Assembly: GCA_030180135.1 (NCBI GenBank)
Contig: CM058239.1
Coordinates: 43,659,270 to 43,723,269, forward strand
From: Orychophragmus violaceus
Lineage: Eukaryota; Streptophyta; Magnoliopsida; Brassicales; Brassicaceae
Reading direction: 5' to 3'
DNA length: 64,000 nucleotides
The position numbers were made by a program, and so were the translations under genes. The notes beneath the pieces are model-generated. The model did not search any database, was not told where the DNA came from, and saw nothing but the letters and a program-made list of their open reading frames with translations. The number at the start of each line of letters is the position of its first letter. The stretch's first letter is position 1. Shown in pieces: positions 12,047-23,585 of this stretch.

Positions 12047-12446
12047 CGATCGATGCCAATCCGGCATCGATCGACACAGGGCGAAAGCCCGAATAAAATT
12101 TAGGGTTTTTCGCATGGTGTCGATCGTTGCCAATCCGGCATCGATCAACACATGGCGAAAACCCGAATAAACTCAGTTTTCGCCTAGTGTCGATCGACAC
12201 AAACCTCGCGAGATTGATAAATCGGTTCAATTGGATCGGACCGGTTATCGAGCTTGGTTAATAATGGTTGAACTCTGTGAATGGTTTAATTGCGATTGGT
12301 TTGATTAGGTTGGCATCGACCGATGCTAATGTAGCATCGATCGACGCTGACCGGTATTCAAAACCGGATCAATTGGATTGATTGGTTATCGCGGATTGCT
12401 TTTGGTTATCCTGCATCGATCGACACTATAGTAGTGTCGGTCGACA
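12047..12446. repeat. Cluster of paired CGATCG motifs in the Copia-1 leader
   Basis: Core pairs start at 12047/12068, 12121/12142, 12317/12338 and 12417/12438, each exactly 21 bp apart, plus one single motif at 12191. The first core is usually followed by TGC or AC and the second preceded by GCA or TGT, so each unit is roughly an inverted repeat made of two palindromes. The region is noncoding leader between the primer site and the gag start. Confidence 0.9.
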
Positions 12447-13027
12447 TCAGATTTGTTGATTAGGTTATTGAACCTGAAATCACAGAACCAAAGCAAGATG
12501 AATCAATTAATTATAAGAATTAAAACATAATAAAACTGAACGTTTTAAATGATTCCGTTCCTCAATCAAATATCAAGTGATACTTGATGTCTTTCCAATC
12601 TTGTCAACTGTCAAGACCCATTTAATTGTGCGATAGACTTGCAGTGCATGATATCCACAATTTCATGAGTAAGACAGAGGTAATCGTTTTGATGGACTTG
12701 CAGTGCAAGACGTCAACAATTACATGGCTGAAAAGATTGGTTTACTTGACTGGGCCATCAAAATTGTTTTGGACTCAGAGACATCAGGTGGATTGGACAT
12801 AAGATATCAATCCACAACCAAGAGTTATATTGGATATAACTAGCAAAGTTGTTGCTTACCTAGATAGCTAAAGTTGAGTGATAGCCAGTGGCTCACTTGA
12901 ATTTAGTGAAGTATGGGTCTTGGATCATTATATTCATCTGAGGAAACATTGTTTGAATATAATGCGAGTTTCTTAAAAGTTAAGACTTCTCATTTCTTGA
13001 ACATCATAACTAAACCTTTTCCTTTCT

Positions 13028-16000
13028 TTGTTCTCAGCTATGACTAACACTCATAATAACTCTTTCTCCCTGCGATCCGTCCTTGAGAAGGACAAGTTAA
13101 ATGGATCGAATTTTCTCGAATGGTATCGGAACTTGAGAATTGTTCTCAAGCAGGAGAAAAGGGACTATGTCCTGGAAACTGTTCTCCCTGAAAAACCGAG
13201 AGCCAATGCTGCACATGCAGAAAGGAGTGCTTGGGATAAGCATTCCAATGATGTGGTCGATGTGAATTGTCTCATGTTGGCTACCATGAACTCGGATTTG
13301 CAGAAGCAATACGAGAATGTGGAGTCGCCAGTGGAGATGATTACTAGCCTGAAAAGCATGTTTCAGGAGCAAGCACGAACTGAGAGATACCAGACGGTTA
13401 AATCTCTCATTGAATGCAAGCTACCAAAGGACAGTCCGGTCAGTCCTCATGTCATTAAGATGATGGGTTATATTGATAACCTGGGGAGGCTAGACTGTCC
13501 CATTAGCCAAGATTTGGCTACTGACATCATTCTGCAGTCATTGCCGTCAAGTTATGATCAGTTCGTTATGAACTATAACATGAACAACTTGACGAAGACG
13601 TTGACTGAACTGCATGGCATGCTCAAGACAGCTGAGCCTAATATCAAGAAGGGCACACCTAATGTACTTATGGTACAAGGGGGTAAGAAGTTTAAGAAAC
13701 TTGGCAAGGGTAAGGGAAAGGGCAAGGCAGTCCAGGTTGAGAACCAGGACACGCCTGCGCCAGCCCCAAAGCCCAAGCCGGGCCCGTCTGAGACTGATAA
13801 GTGCCATTACTGTAAAGAGCTTGGGCATTGGAAGAGAAATTGCAACAAATTCTTGGAAGAAAAGAAGAAGAAGAAGAAGACTTTCGAGACTTCATCTTCA
13901 GGTATTTATGTTATAGAAGTAAATGTTACTACTTCTGGTTCTACTTCTTGGGTATTGGATACCGGCTGTGGTGCTCATATTTGTACAAATATGCAGGGCC
14001 TAAGCAACAGTAGGAAGTTGGAAAAGGGACAAGTGGACCTGCGCGTGGGGAATGGAGCAAGAGTTGCTGCATTAGCCGTAGGAACATATAACTTGTCTTT
14101 ACCTTCTGGTTTGGTTTTAAAACTTAATAATTGCTACTATGTGCCTGCGATAAGCAGAAATATTATTTCTATTCCTATTTTGGATGTGGAAGGATATCAG
14201 TTTTCAATTAAGAATAAATGTTGTTCTTTTGATTACAATGATATATTTTATGGTAGCAGCCCATTAGAGAATGGGCTTTATGTTTTAAACCAGACTGCAC
14301 CAATCTATAACATTAACACCAAGAGATTCAAATCAAATGACACGAATCAGACTTTTCTTTGGCATTATCGTTTGGGCCACATAAACGAGAAACATATCCA
14401 AAAGCTCCATAGTGATGGGCTTCTGGGCTCATTTGATTATGAATCATGTGAGAAATGTGAATCTTGTTTACTAGGCAAAATGACTAAGGCCCCTTTCAAC
14501 AAATCAAATGAAAGGGCCAGTGACCTATTGGGGCTTATACATACAGATGTGTGCGGCCCAATGAGCACAAGTGCCAGAGGAAATTTTCGATACTTCATTA
14601 CCTTCACTGATGATTTCAGCAGGTATGGCTATGTCTATTTAATGAGACACAAGTCGGAATCTTTTGAAAGGTTCAAAGAATTCCAAAATGAAGTACAGAA
14701 TCAACTTGGCAAAAGTATTAAGGCTCTTCGATCAGTTCGTGGAGGAGAATACTTAAGCCAAGAATTCAGTGATCATTTGAGAGATTGTGGAATTGTTTCA
14801 CAACTCACTCCTCCTGGAACACCACAATGGAATGGGGTGTCCGAGAGGAGGAATCAAACTTTATTAGATATGGTTCGATCAATGATGAGTCTCTCAACTC
14901 TTCCATTATCCTTTTGGGGATACGCTCTAGAAACGTCTGCGTTTACACTTAATAGGGTTCCGTCAAAATCAGTTGCAAAGACACCACATCAGATGTGGAC
15001 TGGAAATGTTCCGAGTTTGTCTTTCCTGAAGATTTGGGGTTGCGAAGCTTATGTTAAGCGATTAATTACAGATAAACTCGAACCCAAATCTGATAAGTGC
15101 TACTTCGTTGGTTATCCTAAGGAAACTAAGGCATACTACTTTTACAACCAATCCGAGAACAAAGTGTTTGTTGCTCGGAACTGTGTTTTTCTTGAGAGAG
15201 AGTTTCTTTCCAAGAGAAACAGTGGGAGTAAAGTACAACTCGAAGAAGTTCGAGAGCCACAGGAAACCGCCCAGCCCATTGTGGAGGAGCAACAGTTGGA
15301 TCTACAAAGAGTTGTAGAGCCAACCCCTGTGGAGCCTGAAATTCGAAGATCCGAAAGGATCCGTCACGAACCCGAGAGATATGGATTTCTCGTAACCAAT
15401 TGTCATGATTTGTTGATCATTGACAGTGACGAGCCAACGAATTTTGAAGAAGCGATGATGAGCCCTGACTCCGAAAAATGGCTGAAAGCCGCTGAATCCG
15501 AAATGGGATCCATGTCACAAAACCAAGTATGGACTTTGGTTGATTTACCCGATGGTGCAAGACCCATTGAGTGTAAATGGATTTTCAAGAAGAAAATTGA
15601 TGTGGATGTAAATATTCAGATATATAAAGCAAGGCTGGTGGCAAAAGGTTTCAAACAAATTCATGGCATTGACTATGAAGAAACTTATTCCCCGGTCGCC
15701 ATGCTTAAATCCATTCAGATTCTCCTAGCAACAGCAGCTCATTATGACTATGAGATCTGGCAGATGGAAGTGAAAACAGCTTTCCTTAATGGAATTCTGG
15801 AAGAGGATGTGTACATGACACAACCCGAAGGTTTCATCGATCCAAATGCAGCTAGGAAAGTATGCAAGCTTCATCGATCCATTTATGGATTGAAGCAAGC
15901 ATCTCGGAGTTAGAATCTTCGTTTTGATGAAGCAGTCAAAAAGTTTGATTTCATCAGAACCGAAGAAGAACCATGTGTTTACAAGAAGACTAGTGGGAGC

Positions 16001-17005
16001 GCAGTTGCATTTCTCGTGTTGTATGTAGATGACATACTTCTTCTCGGAAATGACGTTCCGTTGTTACAGTCTGTTAAGACTTGGCTCGGAAGTTGTTTTT
16101 CAATGAAAGACATGGGAGAAGCCGCGTATATTCTTGGAATAAGAATCTATAGAGATAGATTAAACAAGTTGATTGGACTGTGTCAAGACACTTATATCAA
16201 TAAGGTCTTACACAGGTTCATAATGCAAGATTCCAAGAAGGGCTTCATACCAATGTCTTATGGCATAAGTCTCAGCAAGAAGCAGTGTCCTGAGACACCT
16301 GCTGAGCGAGATCGCATGAGTCGGATTCCCTATGCCTCGGCATTGGGATCCATCATGTATGCCATGCTTTGTACTCGTCCAGATGTTGCTTGTGCTTTAA
16401 GCATGACGAGTAGATACCAATCAGATCCAGGTGAAAGTCACTGGAAAGCAGTCAAGAATATTCTGAAGTATTTGAGAAATACTAAGGATAAATTCTTGGT
16501 GTATGGAGGAAGTGATGAGCTGGTAGTAAGTGGTTACACAAACGCAAGTTTTCAGACAGACAAAGATGATTTCCGATCGCAATCTGGTTACATCTTCTGC
16601 CTGAATGGCGGTGCAGTCAGCTGGAAGAGTTCTAAGCAGGACACTGTAGCAGATTCCACAACTGAAGCTGAGTACCTCGCTGCTTCTGAAGCGGCAAAGG
16701 AGGTTGTTTGGATTAAGAAGTTCATCACTGAACTTGGTGTGATTCCTAGCATTTCTGAGCCAGTGGCTTTGTATTGTGACAACAATGGAGCCATTGCGCA
16801 AGCAAAGGAACCTAGATCACACCATAAATCCAAACACATAGAAATGAGATATCACCTTATCCGTGATATTGTGAATAGAGGAGATGTGAAGATCAGCAGA
16901 GTCCCGACGGATGAGAATGTTGCTGATCCACTGACCAAGCCCCTCCCAAGGCCTAAGCATGAGTTTCATACTGCTGCTGTAGGCATTAGATTTCTTAAGA
17001 TATGA
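13028..17005 (+). pseudogene. Copia-1 gag-pol polyprotein with one in-frame stop and an altered integrase residue
   Basis: A single frame spans 1326 codons. Order: gag; zinc knuckle CHYCKELGHWKRNC (259-272); protease LDTGCGAH with D311; integrase with H-H-C-C finger (HYRLGHI to CESC) and D507 and E606; reverse transcriptase with YVDD (999-1002); RNase H (TEAEYLAASEAAKE) and tail VADPLTKPLP. Two lesions are visible. Codon 962 (15911-15913) is TAG within the conserved reverse transcriptase block after YGLKQASRS, and the same frame continues after it. Residue 570, at the position of the second catalytic integrase Asp, is Val (RSVRGGEY). The element cannot make a complete active polyprotein on its own. 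Confidence 0.93.
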
Positions 17006-17827
17006 TCTTGTTTTCAGTGGGAGTTATATTTGGTTTTTAGTTATGACTTGATGTTCGTAAAACATAATTTGGTTATGTTATTTTAATGAAATTGTTTCAA
17101 CATTATTTAATTGTGTTATTAAATAATTGTCCCAAAGTAATTTATGACACTTTATAGGTCATCAAGTATGTGACTTGATCGTGAAACCCTATAAGAAATA
17201 AATGATATAAATTATAAATGGTCCCTGGTCGAGGTTGTTAAATTGGGACATTAACAACCACGTGAGACTAGTATGTGAGGTGACTGATGACTATGTTTCA
17301 TGAAGTCATTAATAAGTGTATTAAAGTCAATCACATAGATATGTGTTAGAGAACACATGATCGGACTTGACCCGTTAATGAGAGCTCTACAAGATGTTAT
17401 ATGAGTGTCATAAGAGTTTCTCATTACGACTAAAGAGTGTAGTCCTTAGACCTGAGTTCATCATGTCCTCTCTTATATGGATTGGTTCGTCTTGACTTTG
17501 TCAAACGTCAGCCGTAACTGGTGATCATAAAGACACTGATTAGGCGTATCATGAAATATGAAGGAAACATGGATGGAACAAGATGTGATTTGTACCTCCT
17601 ATATAACAGGAGTTAAATATCTCTGGGCCTATCGAAGATTTGATACTGGAAATGCGTGGCCGCGCTCAAACGAGGTGATTATCAGTCGTTTGTTTTATCA
17701 GTACAAATCGGGAGTCGATAAACGTGATCTGGCTTAATAAGGATGACACAGTTCTTGCCTTATGCTAGATTGAGATATAGCTACAAAGGGACTAAAGGAA
17801 TAGATGATTCCAGTACAAGTGGGAGAT
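17006..17827. other. Copia-1 3' untranslated region
   Basis: No ORF or domain is seen between the pol stop and the 3' LTR. It holds further short hairpins, such as ATCAAGT/ACTTGAT (17161 region) and ATGTGTT/AACACAT (17340 region), and ends in the polypurine tract. Confidence 0.6.
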
Positions 17828-18508
17828 TGTTGGGAATGTCCTGAAATCTATTGTACTTGCTCTAAGTGAAAGTCGTATAGTCGAGATGAGACAATCACAT
17901 AACACTACGTAGTCATAATGCTTTGCTAGAAGCCACTTATGATCAATGAGTTTAGAACTCATTGCTAGTGTTATATGATCCTACAGGGTCACACACCTAA
18001 GCAAACTGGACGTTAAAGACGAGGTTGATCATTAATGTAATGATCTGGTGAATGCATATTTGATATGCATTCGATATCAATATTCTGGGGCAGTGTCGAT
18101 CGATGCAGATAGTGCATCGATCGATGCAACTCGCGGATTAATCAAATTAATTCGGTTTAATCGTTGGTTAATTTCGTTATGGTTTAAGTCGACATATATA
18201 AGATATATGGTCGACCTAAACTGATTTCTAACCTAATTCACAGCCACTAGAACGAGATAGAAACCTCTCTAGAGATTAGATCTCTTACAGGCACTAGCAT
18301 CCCTCCTGTCCCGTTTGTGTGCATGTGGATACCAGTAGAGGCACAGCGTTTGAGGTGCTTCGTGATCTCGATTATCTGCAAACTTTCCGCTGCTAATCAT
18401 CAGGTAAATCTGAGATCCCATAGATTCAATTACTTGAACCTTAGATCCTAGGCTCGGAATTCAGACTAGGGTTGCTAATCCTGATTAGAACTGCTAGAAA
18501 TTCCTTCA
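17828..18508 (+). repeat. Copia-1 3' LTR
   Basis: It starts TGTTGGGAATG after the polypurine tract and ends TTCA. It carries the same hairpins as the 5' LTR and the CGATCG pair at 18097/18118. Confidence 0.95.
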
Positions 18509-19251
18509 GTCTTTATGGAGGATGACTTCCTCCATTGGTGAGGAGTGTCGTCCCGTTAGGAACTTGAGATTGGGAGATCTCGGCGAGTCTCTTTGTGATA
18601 TCTCGTTCTTGTCAATCAAACCGAGCTGTTAGACCTCGAGTTGTTGATTCATGGCTTTGAGCCTTGTCAACTAACGTTGAGAGCATGTTATGGATCTTGG
18701 CCAGATCGTTAAGACTAGACCTTGCATGCAATATGACTTGCGGAGAGACAACCTGAGGTCAATTCTGGTCAAGGTTCGTGCCTTACTGGTGAGGTTTTCG
18801 TCGGATCTTAACCATACTCGAGGGTTTGTGCGATCAGTGGTGGAGGTGCTCCCATTAGGGAGGTTATCTCCAACTGTGGTGCTAGATCGCACCAGAACCG
18901 AATTCGGGACAGCACCTGAGGGCGGAGTTGCGTTTCCAGAGCTTGTCAATTATGTTCCCATGGGAGCGTCAGCCGGTGGGGTCAACTGATCGAGATCTGT
19001 TGTGACTGGTTGGTTTGAGCCATCTTTCGTGAGTTCTATTTGTTCAGCACCTATTTCGTTTTTCGAGATCTTTTATCGGATCTTTCTGATAAAGGATAAT
19101 ATGATCATCCCCATAGACGGCGTCCAAATGTGGATCCGAAAATCCACATTAGATATTTGTGATTTGGAAGGCGGAGTTCCGTAGGGCTAACACCTCAAAG
19201 ATCACTCAATGTTTCATAGAACTATCTAAAAACTAGGTTTCATAATTATCT
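18509..19251 (-). pseudogene. Gypsy gag remnant and leader, distal part
   Basis: This is the Tat-like Gypsy sequence between Copia-1 and the Gypsy 5' LTR. Minus-strand 18671-18949 is open (92 codons, start MTSSGNATPPSGAVPNSVLV) and plausibly the gag N terminus; I see no diagnostic motif. The primer site next to the LTR is not recognisable. Confidence 0.5.
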
Positions 19252-19681
19252 TGTATTGATGAAAGAATGATTACAAATGAGATCTCAAGAGAGAGTTTAC
19301 AATGAGCTCTTAAAGCTGTTTTGTGTGTAAAAATAATGGGGGAAATAGAAGATCCTCAAGTTAAACCCATTGAACTCCTTTTATAGTCTTCGTGACAAAC
19401 TCTCCGTCTGTATATCTCGTGATCCTCTCGTTGGAACGACCTCCTTGATCTCCGGACAATTGAGCTGATCTCAGAGTTATCTGTTTGACTAAACCAATTC
19501 GACGGTTGACTTGAATATCGGGCACATCCTTCTTTGATATACAATCGTTTTCCAATTAATAAGGGGGGATATGATCGGCTTCGGTTTGGACCGAATTAAT
19601 ATCTTTATTATCGATATGTTCCTGAGATAAAACTATTGGAACTTATCAGCCTAGATTTGAATGCAAACTTTGGTACCAACA
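19252..19681 (-). repeat. 5' LTR of the Tat-like Gypsy element
   Basis: It is the partner of 7625-8053. Read on the minus strand it starts TGTTGGTACC and ends near CATCAATACA. Confidence 0.8.
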
Positions 19682-19808
19682 ACACTGAACAACAAGAATC
19701 ATAAAATATGTCGAAAAGCACTACAACTAGAAAGGAAGAGGCCACAACCTAGGATGAAACCTTGAAAAATTGAACCAATACACTTTTGTTTTATTTAAAT
19801 GTGTACAC

Positions 19809-20079
19809 ATTTAATTGATTTAGAGAACGATAAATTCATTATGAAAACCAACCGACATGTCACAAGTGACATGTCGCATCTCCGTGCGTTATCAGTCGCA
19901 GTCAACATAAACCGGTATGAACAAAACCAAAATTATACCATAGTAATTGTACCCATTGTTTGTGTGTTTCTCTTCCTGGGTTTGGTTTCTAAAGAGTGTG
20001 TGAGGAACGAGTGAGAGTGAGGACTTTAAAGAAGAGAAGGGATGGAAACTTCATAGGGAAGGTAAACTTGGGAATTAAG
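19809..20079. repeat. Duplicated intergenic segments Y1 and start of P2
   Basis: 19809-19951 matches 26958-27103 (segment Y, upstream of the Man1-type gene's 3' end). It is joined directly to 19952-20079, which matches 6934-7065 beginning at the complement of the NO VEIN-like start codon. The order P1, X, Y1, P2, X, Y2 is a tandem duplication later opened by insertions. Confidence 0.75.
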
Positions 20080-20772
20080 AGCATCTTCAATGATGGAACT
20101 AGGTTCTGGTATTTTTATTTGGACTAAAGGATCCGATTCGGAATTGATCCAAAAACTTCGGATCGGATTGGGTCCATATCCAGATATAAGAATATGTTGG
20201 GTATGTTGACTGAAGACTCGTGTGAATAGGTTCGAGTCCTAGTCTTACCCGCGGATTTCCGGGTACTCATATAAACCGTAAAAAAATATATTAAATAAAT
20301 TTTAGATACTGTTAGTAACCTGTTAGAACTTGTTACGAACCTATTAATAACTGATCCGATAAGATCCAATAGAACCTGATATGACCCGTACAACCCGATA
20401 GACCATGAAAAAATCTGACAAAACCTGCAGTTTTCGAATATTTTACAGGCTTTTTCGGATATTTACAGGTTTATTCGGATACTTTCAGGTATAAAATATT
20501 TGAAAATACCTGAAAATACCCAAACCGAATAATACGTGTAAAAATTTGGGTCTTTGTAGGTATGCTACTAATGGACCCGAACCGACCTGAATCTGAAAGA
20601 ACTCGACCTAGACCGACCCGAAATAGACAAATTCTTAAATGTGTCATATATTTGTCTACCCGTTGGATCCAAAACATGTGAAAAGACCCAACCTGAATCC
20701 GATCCAAAGACCCGAATATCCATACTTAGGTGGAGTTTTTAATTTGAGTTTCTAAATACTAAAATACTAAAA
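20080..20772. repeat. MITE-like palindromic repeat of unknown family
   Basis: The segment interrupts the duplicated upstream region. It is rich in GGATCGG, ACCCGA and CGGGTA motifs, and its ends near 20155 and 20715 are partial inverted repeats (TTCGGATCGGATTGGGTC against the complement of GACCCAACCTGAATCCGATCC). Terminal repeats and a target duplication could not be fixed, so the family is open. Confidence 0.4.
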
Positions 20773-23340
20773 GACGGAAAGGCCGACTCAGATGATGGAA
20801 CTACGGCCTATTAGTTTGTGTAATGTCAGTTATAAGATCATTTCTAAGGTTTTATGTCAACGTTTAAAGGGGCTTCTACCAAATCTTGTTTCAGAGACAC
20901 AATCAGCTTTTGTTTCAAGGAGATTGGCTTCAAATAACATTTTGATTGCACAGGAAATGTTCCATGATTTAAGAACTAATGGATCTTGCAAAGGAAAATT
21001 CATGGCGATCAAAACAGATATGAGTAAGGTCTATGATAGAGTAGAATGGGTTTTCATTGAGCATCTCCTAAGTAAAATGTGTTTCACGGCACAATGGGTG
21101 GATTGGATAATGCGGTGTATCACAACAGTTCAGTATAGGGTTTTTATTTATGGTTAACCACAAGGGCACATAATTCCACAACGGGGTCTTCGCCAAAGAG
21201 ATCTATTATCACCATATTTATTTATTCTGTGTATGGAAGCATTGCTAACAAATATTAGGAAAGCGGAGAGAGAAAAACAATTTACGGAACTGAAGGTGGC
21301 AAGAGGATGTCCTCCAATATCACATTTTCTCTTCGCGGATGATTGTTTATTCTTTTGTAAAGCGGAAGAGTGTCAGGTAATTCTATGGATTCTCAAGGAT
21401 TATGAGGGGGTTTCAGGTCAACAAATAAATTTCAGGAATTCATCATTTCAATTTGGGCACAAGGTAGAGGATGGAATCCGTAATGAGATGAAAGGAATCT
21501 TGGGAATCACAACGACATGGGGAATGAGATCATATTTAGGCATACTGGAAGTCTATGTGGGTCAAAACAAACAGATTTTTAGTTTTCTACATGAAAGACT
21601 TCACGGGAAAGTAAATGGTTGGACAACAAAGCTTCTCTCAAGAGCAGGAAAAGAGGTTTTACTAAAAGCGGTAGCTACAACATTACCTAATCATGTTATG
21701 TCATGTTATAGATTACCGAAGTCAACTACTACAAAATTGACAAGTGTAGTTTTTAACTTTTGGTGGGGCTCAGGGGAAACAAGCAAAGGAATGCATTGGA
21801 TGTCACATGATAAACTTTGCAGGGATAAAGATAATGGTGGGATTGGTTTCCGGTATTTCCAGGATGCTAATACATCTTTTTGGCGAAACAATTATGGAGA
21901 CTAATTGAAAATCCGAATTTACTTTTCTCAAGAGTTTTTAAAGGCATTTACTTTAGGAACACGAATCCTTTAAATCTAATAAAGGCACATTCTCCATCCT
22001 ACGGATGGATGAGCATTACATCAACTATGTCTTTGGTTAGAAAAGGACTTATTAAGAGGGTGGGAACATGAGAGACCTATCGCCCGAGACCAGCAATTCA
22101 AAAATCAAATACAATTTAAAGTTTGGTTACAATGGATCAGTTGATAGATCAACAATCGATGACCTGGAATAAACAATTGATGGAGGCAATTATGGAGTAT
22201 GAGGAGGTAGTCTTGATCATGAGCATCCCGTTTAGCCACATGCGAAATCCCTATTCTTTGGGATGGCATTTCACAAATCATGTAAATATACTGTGAAGTC
22301 AGGTTATCACATAGAGCGAGTCATTCCAGACAAAGGGGTGGAAATTCCAGTCCATGGTCCAAATTTCAAAAGTCTACAAACTTTCTCTTGGAAGATTAAA
22401 TGTCCTCCCAAAATAAGGCATTTTATTTGGCAAGCAATATCATGATGCTTACCGGCAACAAATAATTTGAAGGGAAGGGGAATAAAATGTGACACACGGT
22501 GTGTTTGGTGTGGAATTGAAGAGGAATTGATCAACCATGTCTTATTCGAATGCCCAGTGGCTATTCAGACTTGGGCACTATCCTCAATTCCAACAAATCC
22601 AGAAGTTTTTCCTTCGAGAACTATTTATACGAACTTAGATTATCTATTTTGGAGATTACCATCGGATAATAACATTAATATATACCCCTAGTTACTATGG
22701 TATATTTGGAGAAGTAAGAATGATATGGTTTTCATTCAAATTTATAGGAGTCCTCAGGATACTTTGCGCTTGGCAGAAACAGAGTTTGAGACATGGGAAG
22801 AGGCACAATTACTTGAGGTTAAAGATACTTCGGATGTTGTGAACGGAGGACGAAGTTCAAGGATTGATAAGTTCCAATATGGCCAATGGTGTTTTTTGGA
22901 TAGCTCCTAGAAGGAAGGAAATCGGTTAACAGGTCAAAGATAGTATTGTTGTGATGAGAGAAATGCTAATGTTATGATGGGAGCAATGAATCTAAGAGCA
23001 AGTTTATCCCCGCTACATGCAGAATTTGAATTACTCATTTGGGCGATGGAATGCATGAAAGTTCTTTAACTATCTAGCATTACATTCGCAATAGAATGTT
23101 CTGAATTGGTTAAGATAGTGTCGGAACCAGGAGAATAACCAGCTTTCTCAATCCACATAAGTGTGAACGAATAAAATGATATTTTACTTCATTCGATCTC
23201 ATTTACATACCGCGCACAAAAAATCTGATGACAGATAGGTTGACACATGTGTTCGTCTCAAGCCACTAAACACAATGTACGTGGCAGATAGGTTGACATA
23301 TGTGTTCGACATAGATTGAAAAGAGAGAGCTGTTTTTATT
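20773..23340 (+). pseudogene. LINE (L1-type non-LTR retrotransposon) remnant
   Basis: The plus strand shows a 5'-truncated L1-type ORF2: reverse transcriptase motifs LRPISLCNVSYKIISKVL, ETQSAFVSRRLASNNILIAQ, AIKTDMSKVYDRVEW and the catalytic FADDCLFF; then WTTKLLSRAGKEVLLKAV; the zinc-binding region KIRHFIWQAIS to CDTRCVWCGIEEELINHVLF; and an RNase H tail with LSPLHAEFELLIWAMECMK and FTSFDLIYIPRTKNLMTDRL. Stops and frameshifts occur at least at 21157, 21902, 22066, 22443 and 22689. No endonuclease domain or clear poly(A) tail is seen. Confidence 0.9.
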
Positions 23341-23585
23341 TATCTTGTTGACAAAAAAACATGAAAATACTATTATTTATAACATATTTAAATTTTAAGA
23401 AAATGAATCAATTAAAAAATATCAATTAAAAAATAACAAGCCCAAAAGTATTTAACAAGAATTCAAGATCTCAAATAATTCTTCTTGAGATACTCTTTTT
23501 ATTTTTTTATTAGTATTTAATTGCTTAGATATCTATCTAAGAAACTCTCGTTAAAAGTGCCAAGGAGTTGAAGTAAACGATGATG
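23341..23585. other. AT-rich spacer ending in a P2 fragment
   Basis: No gene is seen. 23562-23585 continues the duplicated upstream region, matching 7064-7086, and ends in CGATGATG, the target-site duplication of the next element. Confidence 0.5.

Larger units (their letters stand above)
11202..18508 (+). mobile_element. Copia-1: nearly complete Ty1/copia retrotransposon
   Basis: The 7307-bp element has 681-bp LTRs at both ends, a methionine-tRNA primer site directly after the 5' LTR, a 1.1-kb leader, a gag-pol frame (13028-17005), and a polypurine tract (AAGTGGGAGAT, 17818-17828) before the 3' LTR. LTRs differ at about 11 of 681 positions (1.6 percent by eye), so the insertion is recent, perhaps around a million years old at commonly used plant rates. 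The 5' LTR begins CG where the 3' LTR begins TG. Flanks TAAGA and GTCTT do not form a target-site duplication. Confidence 0.93.
7625..19681 (-). mobile_element. Gypsy LTR retrotransposon, Tat-like lineage, decayed, with nested Copia-1
   Basis: Two LTR copies of 429-430 bp in direct orientation (7625-8053 and 19252-19681) enclose, on the minus strand, gag pieces, a protease, a partial reverse transcriptase and, in the opposite sense, an extra ORF next to the 3' LTR. An antisense ORF between pol and the 3' LTR is a known feature of Tat/Ogre-type elements. RNase H and integrase are missing. Copia-1 (11202-18508) interrupts the gag region. I could not find a convincing target-site duplication. 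Confidence 0.8.

Noticed and set aside
13547..13895. Minus-strand and other-frame ORFs inside Copia-1
   Set aside because: They are shadows of the gag coding frame with no recognisable domain.
7625..19681. Target-site duplication for the Tat-like Gypsy
   Set aside because: The bases next to the two LTRs (T run on the left, ACACT on the right) do not match; similar AAGAATC sequences nearby are too far away to count.
20200..20260. GGTTCGAGTCC resembling a tRNA B box
   Set aside because: No matching A box, acceptor stem or anticodon arm can be formed around it, so I do not call a tRNA or SINE.
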